64,000 bases of DNA from Pseudooceanicola nanhaiensis. GTDB lineage: Bacteria; Pseudomonadota; Alphaproteobacteria; Rhodobacterales; Rhodobacteraceae. Positions 42,224 through 49,862 of the stretch are shown here, one piece after another. Numbering within the stretch: position 1 is the stretch's first letter; each line of letters starts with the position of its first letter. The translations under genes and the position numbers were made by a program. Under the pieces are notes generated by a model. It did no database searches. It saw nothing but the letters and a program-made list of their open reading frames with translations, and was not told where the DNA came from. The stretch lies in assembly GCF_020171315.1 (NCBI RefSeq), contig NZ_JAIUZP010000004.1, positions 186,001-250,000 on the forward strand. The letters are read 5' to 3'.

Positions 42224-43327
42224 TCAGGACGAACCGCCCGCAGTCCCGCTGCCGCCCGGGCGCGCGGTCATGAACGGCGGGGCCTCCCCGCCAAGCGCCG
42301 CGAAGTCCCGGCGCAGCGCCTCTTCGTCCAGCCCGGTGCCGATCAGCACCAGCCGGGTCTGGGCCAAGCCATCGGGCCAGCCCTCAAGCCGCCGGGTCGG
42401 ATAGAGGCGATGCCCGACGCCATGCACCACGGCCGGGCGGGACGGGTCGTCCCGCAGCGCAACCAGCCCCTTGATCCGCAAGAGCCCCGCCTCGGGCGTG
42501 GCACTCACCCGGTCGAGGAATCCGCGCAGGTCGGCCTCTTCGAGCGGCGCATCGCGGGTCAGCGGCACGGCAAGGACACGGCCATGCCGGTTCAGGTCAT
42601 GAAACGCCCCGCCGTGGGCATGCGCCCCGGCAGAGGCCTCTGCCGCCAGCCAGCGGGTCACGTCCTCGCCCTTGCCGAAGGCCTGATAGCTGCCCGCCTC
42701 CAGAAGGCTGGCCGGATCGAACCCGGGGTCCGCGGCATCGTGCAGACGGGCCGCGCCGTTGATCGCGCGCAACCTGTCGGGCCAGTCGCCGACGGCGCCG
42801 GTTTCGGTGTGGGTCAGGATGACATGATCGGCAAAGGCGATCTGGCGCAGGCTTTCCGGATGGGCCGCCAGCGCGGCGCCGATGCCCTCCACGTTCACAA
42901 GGGTGATCACCCCCGACAGGCGGAAGGCCCGCGCCACCGCGTGATCGGCCCAGGACCGCGCGTCGATGCCGCCGGGGATCAGGCTGTTGATGATCGGGGC
43001 CGGATCGGCAAGGCCCGTGGTTTCGACGATGACGCGGCTGAAGGGCGGCAGCGCGCCCGTCTTGCGCCCCTGCAGCAACTGGTCCAGCGAGGACCGCAGA
43101 TCGCTGCCCACGGTGCAGCAGATACAGCCCGCGGTGGTGACCATGGGCTGTTCGCGCCCCTCCCGGACCAGATCGTGATCCACCGGGACCAGCCCGAATT
43201 CGTTGATCACGAGGGCAGTGTCCTGCAATGCCGGATCGTCCATCAGCCGGTTCAGCAGGGTCGTCTTGCCCGCGCCGAGGAACCCGGTCAGCAGGTAGAC
43301 GGGACATTGCGCCTTGGGGGAGATCAT
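42224..43327 (-). CDS. Second COG0523 GTPase (CobW/YjiA type)
   Basis: 367 residues. Walker A GFLGAGKT (15-22), metal motif GCICC with C68, C70 and C71, VETTGLADPAP, and a C-terminal CobW domain (LLRIKGLVALRDDPSRPAVVHGVGHRLYP). Its sequence differs clearly from the 40597 gene, so this is not a recent duplication. A His-rich patch in the middle (SAGAHAHGGAFHDLNRHG) suggests extra metal binding. It probably inserts or stores a metal such as zinc or cobalt. It runs leftward, converging with the ZigA-DUF6525 unit, 254 bp from the divergent ArsR gene. Confidence 0.88.
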   Translation of the reverse strand: MISPKAQCPVYLLTGFLGAGKTTLLNRLMDDPALQDTALVINEFGLVPVDHDLVREGREQPMVTTAGCICCTVGSDLRSSLDQLLQGRKTGALPPFSRVIVETTGLADPAPIINSLIPGGIDARSWADHAVARAFRLSGVITLVNVEGIGAALAAHPESLRQIAFADHVILTHTETGAVGDWPDRLRAINGAARLHDAADPGFDPASLLEAGSYQAFGKGEDVTRWLAAEASAGAHAHGGAFHDLNRHGRVLAVPLTRDAPLEEADLRGFLDRVSATPEAGLLRIKGLVALRDDPSRPAVVHGVGHRLYPTRRLEGWPDGLAQTRLVLIGTGLDEEALRRDFAALGGEAPPFMTARPGGSGTAGGSS

Positions 43328-43581
43328 GCTGCCGCTCCTCTCGTCCTGTCGCGGATCTGCGGGCCGCGCCGCTGGCTTTCAGGCAGGGGCCGCGCCGGAC
43401 CCGCGGGTTTTGCCATGGTCCGGGGGTGGGCGAAAGCCCCCATCGCCCCGGCGCAGGACCGGCAGCGGGCCGTCAGAGAAGCAGGCCACGCGACCCGCCG
43501 GCGAGTTATTTCCGCCGATCCCGAAGGCCCCATTGAGAATGCCCCATTGACAGGCCGCTGGATTTCCGGCCCTTTCCTTCC

Positions 43582-43905
43582 ATGGATATCGAAATAGCAG
43601 CGCGACAATTGCAGGCCCTGGGCAACACGACCCGCCTGCAGATTTACCGGACCCTCGTGCGGGCGGGCCACGGCGGCCTGCCCGTGGCGCAGGTGCAGGC
43701 CCGGGTCGACCTCCCTGCCTCGACCCTGTCGCATCACCTCAAGACGCTCATCCAGCAAGGGCTCCTGCGGCAGGAGCGCCGGGGCACCACGCTGATCTGC
43801 CATGCAGAATACCCGGCCATGACGGCGCTGCTCGGCTTTCTCGGGGACGAGTGCTGCGCCGATGAAGGCTGCGCTGTTCCTCTGCCGGAGCAACAGGCAG
43901 AATGA
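43582..43905 (+). CDS. ArsR/SmtB-family regulator
   Basis: 107-residue winged helix: LGNTTRLQIYRTLVRAG is the first helix pair, LPASTLSHHLKTLIQQGLL the recognition helix, and RRGTTLIC the wing. The tail ECCADEGC (after residue ~90) has clustered cysteines that could sense a metal or metalloid. It overlaps the MFS gene by an ATGA junction, so it probably controls that transporter. Confidence 0.9.
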   Translation: MDIEIAARQLQALGNTTRLQIYRTLVRAGHGGLPVAQVQARVDLPASTLSHHLKTLIQQGLLRQERRGTTLICHAEYPAMTALLGFLGDECCADEGCAVPLPEQQAE

Positions 43906-45086
43906 CCCGCGCGACCCTCCGCACGATCTCTGCCCTCGGCGTGGTCGAAATTTTCGCATGGGGCAGCAGCTACTACCTGATGGCCCCCCTCTCTGCCGCG
44001 ATTGGCGAAGACACCGGCTGGAGCCTCGGCTTCCTCTCGGGCGGTGTCTCCCTCGGGCTGCTCGTCTCGGGGCTCAGCGCCCCGGCCGTCGGGCGTTGGA
44101 TCGGACGCACCGGCGGACGGCAGGCGCTCTCGGCTGGCATGGTCTGCCTTGCCGCCGGGCTCGCGCTGCTGGGGCTGGCGCAGTCGCAGGCAGCCTATCT
44201 GCTTGCGTGGATCGTCCTCGGCTTCGGCATGGCGGCCGGGCTCTATGACGCGGCCTTCTCCGTCCTCGGCAGCGCCTTCGGGCGCGATGCCCGTGCGGCG
44301 ATCACCCAGCTGACGCTCTGGGGCGGCTTTGCCAGCACGGTCTGCTGGCCGCTCTCCGCCTGGATGGTCGAGGCCTTCGGCTGGCGCGCGGCCTGCTTTG
44401 GCTATGCCGCGCTGCATCTGTGCGTGACGCTGCCGCTCTGCCGGTATCTGCTGCCGCGCGCGCCCGGCGACGGCGGCGGCGCGGCCGCCGGGGCCGCCAC
44501 CGGCCCGGCCCCGGTCAGCGGCACCGATCTGCGGATGCTCTGCATTGTCGCCACCGGGGTCACGCTGACCATGCTGGCCACGATCTTCTCGATCCACATG
44601 GTCACGCTGCTGGGGGCGCAGGGCTATACGCTGGCCGCGGCGATCGGGCTTGGCACGCTGCTGGGGCCGTCGCAGGTGGGCGCCCGTGTGATCGAGATGC
44701 TGGGCCGCGGGCGCCATCACCCGATCTGGACCATGATCGCCAGTGCGACGCTGGTGCTGATCGGGATGGCCACCCTCTCGCTGGGGCTTCCGGCAGTGGC
44801 GGCGGTGGTGGCCTACGGGGCGGGCAACGGGCTCTGGTCGATCACCAAGGGCGCCCTGCCGCTCGCGATCTTCGGGCCAGAGGGCTATGCCCCGCTGATG
44901 GGACGCCTTGCCCGGCCCATGTTGATCGCGGGCGCCGTGGCGCCGCTGATCGGGGCCATGCTGATCGACGGGCTGGGGCCCGACCGGACGCTGGCGTTGC
45001 TGGCCGCCTGCGCCCTGCTGCCGGTGGCGGCTTCGGGGCTGCTCTACCTGCGGCTTCACAGTACCGGCGCGCAGCGGGTGGTCTGA
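43902..45086 (+). CDS. Major facilitator superfamily transporter
   Basis: 394 residues, twelve hydrophobic segments in two halves (VVEIFAWGSSYYLMAPLSAAI at the start; GRTGGRQALSAG in loop 2-3; TGVTLTMLATIFSIHMVTLLGAQG after the central loop). This is the typical two-fold MFS arrangement. Its cargo is not readable from motifs. It is translationally coupled to the ArsR-type regulator (ATGA overlap), which suggests control by a metal or small stress compound. Confidence 0.85.
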   Translation: MTRATLRTISALGVVEIFAWGSSYYLMAPLSAAIGEDTGWSLGFLSGGVSLGLLVSGLSAPAVGRWIGRTGGRQALSAGMVCLAAGLALLGLAQSQAAYLLAWIVLGFGMAAGLYDAAFSVLGSAFGRDARAAITQLTLWGGFASTVCWPLSAWMVEAFGWRAACFGYAALHLCVTLPLCRYLLPRAPGDGGGAAAGAATGPAPVSGTDLRMLCIVATGVTLTMLATIFSIHMVTLLGAQGYTLAAAIGLGTLLGPSQVGARVIEMLGRGRHHPIWTMIASATLVLIGMATLSLGLPAVAAVVAYGAGNGLWSITKGALPLAIFGPEGYAPLMGRLARPMLIAGAVAPLIGAMLIDGLGPDRTLALLAACALLPVAASGLLYLRLHSTGAQRVV

Positions 45087-45114
45087 CCCCGCCCGCGCCA
45101 GCCCTGCCTTGCGG

Positions 45115-47151
45115 TCAGAGGGTGCGCACCAGCCGCAACGCGTCATAGATCGCAGCGTGGGTGTTGCGGGCCGAGACCGCATCCCCGATCCGGTAGAGCC
45201 GGAAGGCCCCGTCCGGGTTGGGCGCCATCGCCTGCCCCTGCCCGGCCACCAGCGCCTCGTAGTCCACCTCGCCCAGATTGGACGACAGCGGCTTGAGCGC
45301 GAAGTAGAGCTCATCCAGCGGCAGCGTGCCGTGGTTCACCACCACCTGATCCACCCGCCGCTCGCGCATGACCGCGCCATAGTCCGACCCCAGCACCGCC
45401 AGCAGCGCGTTGCCCTCGCGCCGGACTTCCCGCAGACGCCATGTGACGGTGAAGGTCGTGTCCAGCTGTTGCAGCGACCGCATGAAGGGCACGAGGTTCA
45501 TGCCCATGACCTCGGGCGCAAAGGCCCGGTCCGGCGTCACGATCTCGACCCGCGCGCCGCTCTGCGCGATCGCCTCTGCCGCCTGCAGCCCCGCCGCATC
45601 GCCCGCATCGTCGAAGACCAGCACCTCGCGGCCCGGCTTCACGTCGCCCGACAGGATGTCCCAGGCCGAGACGACAAGGTCATTGCCCGCCTCCAGCACC
45701 TCCGTATCGGGCAGCCCGCCGGTGGCGATGATCACCGCGTCGGGTTCGGTCTCCAGCACCTCCGCCTCCTCGGCATAGGTGTTGAAGCGGAAGGTCACGC
45801 CCAGCTTCTCGCATTGCTCCATGCGCCACGAGATGATCGCCCCCATCTCGCGCCGCCGCTCCTGCAAGGCGGTCAGCCGCACCTGCCCGCCGGGCGCGTC
45901 CGAGGCCTCCAGCACCGTCACCTGATGGCCCCGTTCCGCCGCGACGCGGGCGGCCTCCATGCCGCCCGGCCCCGCGCCCACCACGGTGACCCGCAGCGGC
46001 GCCTCGGCCCGGGCGATCGCATGGGGCTGCGACACCTCGCGCCCCGTGGAGGGGTTGTGCATGCACAGCGCCATGCCGCCCTGGTAAATCCGGTCGAGAC
46101 AGTAGTTCGCCCCGACACAGGGGCGGATGTCCTCCTCGCGGCCCTCGACGAGTTTGCGCACAAGATGCGGGTCGGCGATATGGGCCCGCGTCATGCCGAC
46201 CATGTCCAGCTTGCCGCTGGCGATGGCATGGCGCGCGGTGGCGAGGTCGGGGATCTTGGCGGCGTGGAAAGTGGGGATCTGGGTGGCGGCCCGGATCTCT
46301 CCGGCGAAGTCGAGATGCGGCGCGTTGCGCATCCCCTGCACCGGGATCACGTCCGTCAACCCGGCGTCGGTGTCGATATGGCCGCGGATCACGTTGAGGA
46401 AATCCACCATGCCGCTGTCCTTCAGCCGGCGAGAGATCTCCAGCCCGTCGGTCTTGGTCAGCCCGCCGGGCAGGTCCTCGTCACCCACGTAGCGGATGCC
46501 GACGATGAAGTCCTCGCCGCAGCGCCGCCGCACCGCGCGCAGCACGTCGAAGGTAAACCGCAGCCGGTTGTCGAGGCTGCCGCCATAAGGCGCGTCGAGG
46601 TCATTGGTCAGCGGCGACCAGAAGGCATCCATCAGGTGGCCGTAGCTCTCGATCTCGATCCCGTCGAGGCCCGCCGCCTTCATCCGCTCGGCGGCAAGGG
46701 CGTAATCCTCGATGATCCGCGCGATGTCCCAGTCCTCCATCCGCTTGGGGAAGGCCCGGTGCGCCGCCTCGCGGGCATGGCTGGGCGAGACGACGGGCAG
46801 CCAGTCGCCCTTGTCCCAGCGGGTCCGGCGGCCAAGGTGCGTCAGCTGGATCATCACCGCGCAGCCCTCGTCGTGGCAGGCATCGGCGAGCTGCTTCATG
46901 TGGCCCACCACCTCGTCCTTCCACGCGAGGATGTTGTTGAAGGCGGGCGGGCTGTCGCGCGCGACACTGGCAGAGCCCGCCGTCATGGTCAGCGCGATAC
47001 CCGCCCGGGCGCGTTCGACGTGATAGGCCCGGTAGCGCTCCTTCGGCATCCCGTCCTCCGGGTAGGCCGGTTCGTGGCTGGTGATCATGATGCGGTTCTT
47101 CAGCGTCAGGTGCTTGAGCTGGAACGGCTGGAGCAACGGATCATTCGTCAT
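45115..47151 (-). CDS. NADH:flavin oxidoreductase / N-methyl amine demethylase
   Basis: 678 residues from ATG 47151 (MTNDPLLQPFQL), with GAGGG 9 bases upstream. A TIM barrel binds FMN (MITSHEPAYPEDGMP, IQLTHLGRRTRW, YGGSLDNRLRF). Cluster cysteines are C345, C351 and C363 (CVGANYC...ALC) and a C-terminal FAD/NAD half begins with VVGAGPGGMEAARVA. This is the 2,4-dienoyl-CoA reductase/trimethylamine dehydrogenase family; CVGANYCLDRIY and the N-terminus resemble DgcA-type dimethylglycine and stachydrine demethylases. These oxidise N-methyl groups of betaine-derived compounds. Divergent from a TetR gene that probably controls it. An alternative start lies three codons upstream. Confidence 0.85.
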   Translation of the reverse strand: MTNDPLLQPFQLKHLTLKNRIMITSHEPAYPEDGMPKERYRAYHVERARAGIALTMTAGSASVARDSPPAFNNILAWKDEVVGHMKQLADACHDEGCAVMIQLTHLGRRTRWDKGDWLPVVSPSHAREAAHRAFPKRMEDWDIARIIEDYALAAERMKAAGLDGIEIESYGHLMDAFWSPLTNDLDAPYGGSLDNRLRFTFDVLRAVRRRCGEDFIVGIRYVGDEDLPGGLTKTDGLEISRRLKDSGMVDFLNVIRGHIDTDAGLTDVIPVQGMRNAPHLDFAGEIRAATQIPTFHAAKIPDLATARHAIASGKLDMVGMTRAHIADPHLVRKLVEGREEDIRPCVGANYCLDRIYQGGMALCMHNPSTGREVSQPHAIARAEAPLRVTVVGAGPGGMEAARVAAERGHQVTVLEASDAPGGQVRLTALQERRREMGAIISWRMEQCEKLGVTFRFNTYAEEAEVLETEPDAVIIATGGLPDTEVLEAGNDLVVSAWDILSGDVKPGREVLVFDDAGDAAGLQAAEAIAQSGARVEIVTPDRAFAPEVMGMNLVPFMRSLQQLDTTFTVTWRLREVRREGNALLAVLGSDYGAVMRERRVDQVVVNHGTLPLDELYFALKPLSSNLGEVDYEALVAGQGQAMAPNPDGAFRLYRIGDAVSARNTHAAIYDALRLVRTL

Positions 47152-47245
47152 CGGCATCATCCCTCGAAAAGCCACGCAGACGGGTTCGGGAAACGCTCCG
47201 AAAAAATGTACAGTTGTGTCAAGAAATTTGTAGGCGTTGGTCTTG

Positions 47246-47260
47246 GTTGCGATATGCAAC
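47246..47260. promoter_or_regulatory. Candidate operator between flavin demethylase and TetR gene
   Basis: gttgc-gatat-gcaac is a 5+5 inverted repeat in the 252-bp divergent region, of the size bound by TetR-type dimers. Only one such palindrome is obvious here; a match to a known site is not claimed. Confidence 0.3.
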
Positions 47261-47403
47261 GCTGAGAGAGGACAGCCAAAGGTGGGTGTGGCGAAGATGG
47301 AGATGACAACTGAGTCAGCGCCTTACGGGCCAAACCTCACCCAACTGGACAGAACCGCACATTTTATGGACAATAAGACCACCCGAGCGCCTTGCAGGAT
47401 GGC

Positions 47404-48051
47404 ATGACCGACGATTCCCCCTCTGACCGCGGCTGGCGCGGCTCCCCCGATCTCTGGCTCGACGCGGCGCAGGCCGTGCTCGTCGAGAAGGGCGTGGAGG
47501 CGGTCAAGATCATGACGCTGGCGGACCGGCTCGCGCTGTCGCGCACCAGCTTCTACTGGTTCTTCAAGGACCGGGGGCAGCTGCTGGCTGCCCTTCTCGA
47601 CCGGTGGGAGGCGGCCACCACCCGGCACCTCGTCGCCGCCACGCAGGAGTATGCTGCGACCGAGACAGAGGCGATGCTGAACGTGATCAGCACCTTCCTC
47701 TCTGACAACAGTTTCGACAGCGGGCTGGAACGGGCGGTGCGCTCCTGGGCACAGCAGGACGCGGGCGTGCTGGCCCGGCTGCAGCAGGCCGATGCGGACC
47801 GGCTGGCGGCGCTGCGGGACCTGCTGGAACGCTGGGGCCATGCGCCCGACGACGCGGATGTGCGGGCGCGGACGGTCTACCTCGTGCAGGTGGGCTATAT
47901 CTCGATGCGGGTGACGGAGCCGCTGGAAGAGCGCCTCGCCCGCTTCCCGCATTACGTCGAGATCTACACCGGCACCCGCCCGCCGGCGCAGGAAATGGCC
48001 CGCTTCGAGGCGCGCATCGGCTATCGGCGCGCGCAGGACGGCCAGCCCTGA
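47404..48051 (+). CDS. TetR-family transcriptional regulator
   Basis: 215 residues. A helix-turn-helix at ~20-60 (LWLDAAQAVLVEKGVEAVKIMTLADRLALSRTSFYWFFKDRGQLL) is followed by an all-helical ligand domain. ATG 47404 is preceded by AGGA at 5 bases. It is divergent from the flavin demethylase and separated from it by 252 bp, the standard arrangement for a local regulator. Confidence 0.88.
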   Translation: MTDDSPSDRGWRGSPDLWLDAAQAVLVEKGVEAVKIMTLADRLALSRTSFYWFFKDRGQLLAALLDRWEAATTRHLVAATQEYAATETEAMLNVISTFLSDNSFDSGLERAVRSWAQQDAGVLARLQQADADRLAALRDLLERWGHAPDDADVRARTVYLVQVGYISMRVTEPLEERLARFPHYVEIYTGTRPPAQEMARFEARIGYRRAQDGQP

Positions 48052-48204
48052 CCGGCGGAGCACCGCGGACAGCGATCACAACCCGACTAAGACAGCCCCG
48101 CCCCCTTGCTGCCCGGCGCGTGGCGCACTAGGCAGCGCCCCGTGCGCGGACGCCCTCTCCCGGCGGATCCCGGCACCAATAACATCATGAGGATCGGCTG
48201 AAGA

Positions 48205-48978
48205 ATGCGACTTGCCCTGTGCCAAGCCGCCCCCACCGGGGGCGATGTCGAAGGGGCCTTTGCCCGGATGGAACGAATGGCGCGCGCCGCAGCCCTCGGC
48301 GGTGCCGATCTGCTGCTGCTGCCCGAGCTGTACCTGCCCGGCTACAACCGGCCCGGGCTGCATGGCCCGATGGCACAGCCTGCCTGTGGCGAGTGGATCG
48401 CCCGGGCGGCGGATATCGCGAAAGCGGCCGGCTGCGCGATCTGCTTCGGCTTTGCCGAAAAGACGCCCGAGGGCACCCGCAACAGCGCCATGGTCCTGTC
48501 GGCCGAGGGCGAGCGGCTGGCGCTCTACCGCAAGGTGCAGCCCTTCGGCGCGATGGAAGAGGCGAACTTCACCCCCGGTTCAGGCTATGTCGCCTTTGAC
48601 TTCAAGGGCCGCCGGCTGGGCCTGCTGATCTGCTTCGACATCGAATTCCCGGTCCATGCCCGGCGCCTTGCCGTGGCCGGGGTCGACCTGCTGCTGGTGC
48701 CCACGGCCAATCCCGCCGCCTATCCCCACGTGCAGGACCTGCTGGTGCCCGCCCGCGCGGCCGAAAACGGGATCACCGTGGCCTATGCGAATTATACCGG
48801 CGACGACGCGGGCCTCGCCTTCGGCGGCGGCTCTGTCATCGCGGGGCCGAGAGGCGAGATCCTTGCCCGTGCGGGCAGCGGCGAGGCACTGCTGATCACC
48901 GATCTGCCGGACCCCGATGCCAGCACGGCGCTCCATGCCCCGGCCGCACAGGAACGGGGCGACATTTCGGGCCCCTGA
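48205..48978 (+). CDS. Carbon-nitrogen hydrolase (nitrilase family)
   Basis: 257 residues with the nitrilase-superfamily triad E41 (LLPELYLPGY), K110 (YRKVQPFG) and C143 (LICFDIEFP). Such enzymes hydrolyse amides or nitriles through a cysteine acyl intermediate; this size and the PELYLPGY text fit the branch of small omega-amidases and similar amidases. There is no signal peptide. It stands alone with a terminator after it at 49018. Its substrate is unknown. The 150-bp gap to the TetR gene is not obviously a promoter. Confidence 0.88.
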   Translation: MRLALCQAAPTGGDVEGAFARMERMARAAALGGADLLLLPELYLPGYNRPGLHGPMAQPACGEWIARAADIAKAAGCAICFGFAEKTPEGTRNSAMVLSAEGERLALYRKVQPFGAMEEANFTPGSGYVAFDFKGRRLGLLICFDIEFPVHARRLAVAGVDLLLVPTANPAAYPHVQDLLVPARAAENGITVAYANYTGDDAGLAFGGGSVIAGPRGEILARAGSGEALLITDLPDPDASTALHAPAAQERGDISGP

Positions 48979-49017
48979 AGCGCGCCCCTCAGGCCGGGCC
49001 GAATGCCCGCCTGAAAC

Positions 49018-49047
49018 GAAAAAAGGCCGCCTGCACGGGCGGCCTTC
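49018..49047. terminator. Bidirectional terminator nitrilase/FixJ-type regulator
   Basis: aaggccgcc (49023-49031) pairs with ggcggcctt (49038-49046). The minus strand reads out into TTTTTT, so it best serves the leftward regulator; the plus strand is followed by CTCT. Confidence 0.7.
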
Positions 49048-49071
49048 TCTATCGAGACCGGTGCGCGCCGG

Positions 49072-49710
49072 TCAGGACAGCGACGGCCCCGCCCCCTCGA
49101 CCCGCTTCACGAGGTCAACAAGCTCCACCAGCGAGCGCACTTCCAGCTTTTCGAGGATACGCGCGCGGTGGTGGTCCACGGTACGCGGGCTGATGCCCAG
49201 CTGGTTGCCGATCTCCTTGCTGGAGACCTCCGCCGGGTTGGCCATCATCATGGCGACAAGCTCTTCTTCCCGCGCCGTCAGCCGGTCGAGCCGCGCGCGG
49301 AATGCGCGCTGCACCTCCAGCGCCTCGCTGCGTTGGCTTGCGATCTCAAGCGCGGCCTCGATCCGCTCCACCAGCACCGACTGGCGGAAGGGCTTTTCGA
49401 GGAAATCGACCGCCCCGCCCTTCATGGCCTGCACCGATTCCGGCACGCCGCCGTGGCCCGTGATGAAGATCAGCGCCAGCGGGCTGCCCCGGCGGTTGAG
49501 CTCGGCCTGAAGCTCCAGCCCGTTCATCCCCGGCATCCCGTAGTCGAGAACGATGCAGCCTGACGTCTGCTCGTCATATTCCGAGAGGAAAGTGGCGGCG
49601 GAGGCATAGGGCACCACGTCGAACCCGCGCTGCCCCAAGGCGCGCGTCAGCGAACTGCGAATGTCCTGATCGTCGTCTACCACGTAGACGACGGATGTCC
49701 TGTCCGTCAT
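49072..49710 (-). CDS. FixJ/DctR-type response regulator
   Basis: 212 residues. The receiver has DDD at 12-14, phosphorylation site D56 (CIVLDYGMPGMNG) and K106 (FLEKPF). A NarL/LuxR helix-turn-helix (LTAREEELVAMMMANPAEVSSKEIGNQLGISPRTVDHHRARI) is in the C-terminus. This architecture matches FixJ, TtrR and DctR. The partner kinase gene lies 152 bp upstream in the same direction. In Rhodobacter capsulatus the DctS/DctR pair of this type controls dicarboxylate uptake; whether this pair does so is not shown by the sequence. Confidence 0.9.
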   Translation of the reverse strand: MTDRTSVVYVVDDDQDIRSSLTRALGQRGFDVVPYASAATFLSEYDEQTSGCIVLDYGMPGMNGLELQAELNRRGSPLALIFITGHGGVPESVQAMKGGAVDFLEKPFRQSVLVERIEAALEIASQRSEALEVQRAFRARLDRLTAREEELVAMMMANPAEVSSKEIGNQLGISPRTVDHHRARILEKLEVRSLVELVDLVKRVEGAGPSLS

Positions 49711-49862
49711 CGGACCCCCGAGAAACGCGTCCCACCACTCTGCGGCGCAAGCTAACGGATCGGCCGCGCCTCGGTAAGTGGCCCGCGGCGGGTAATGCCC
49801 CGAAAAGTCACCTTATGACGCTGCGGCGGTTTGTCTCGTACGAATGTCCGATGCCGCCCCGG

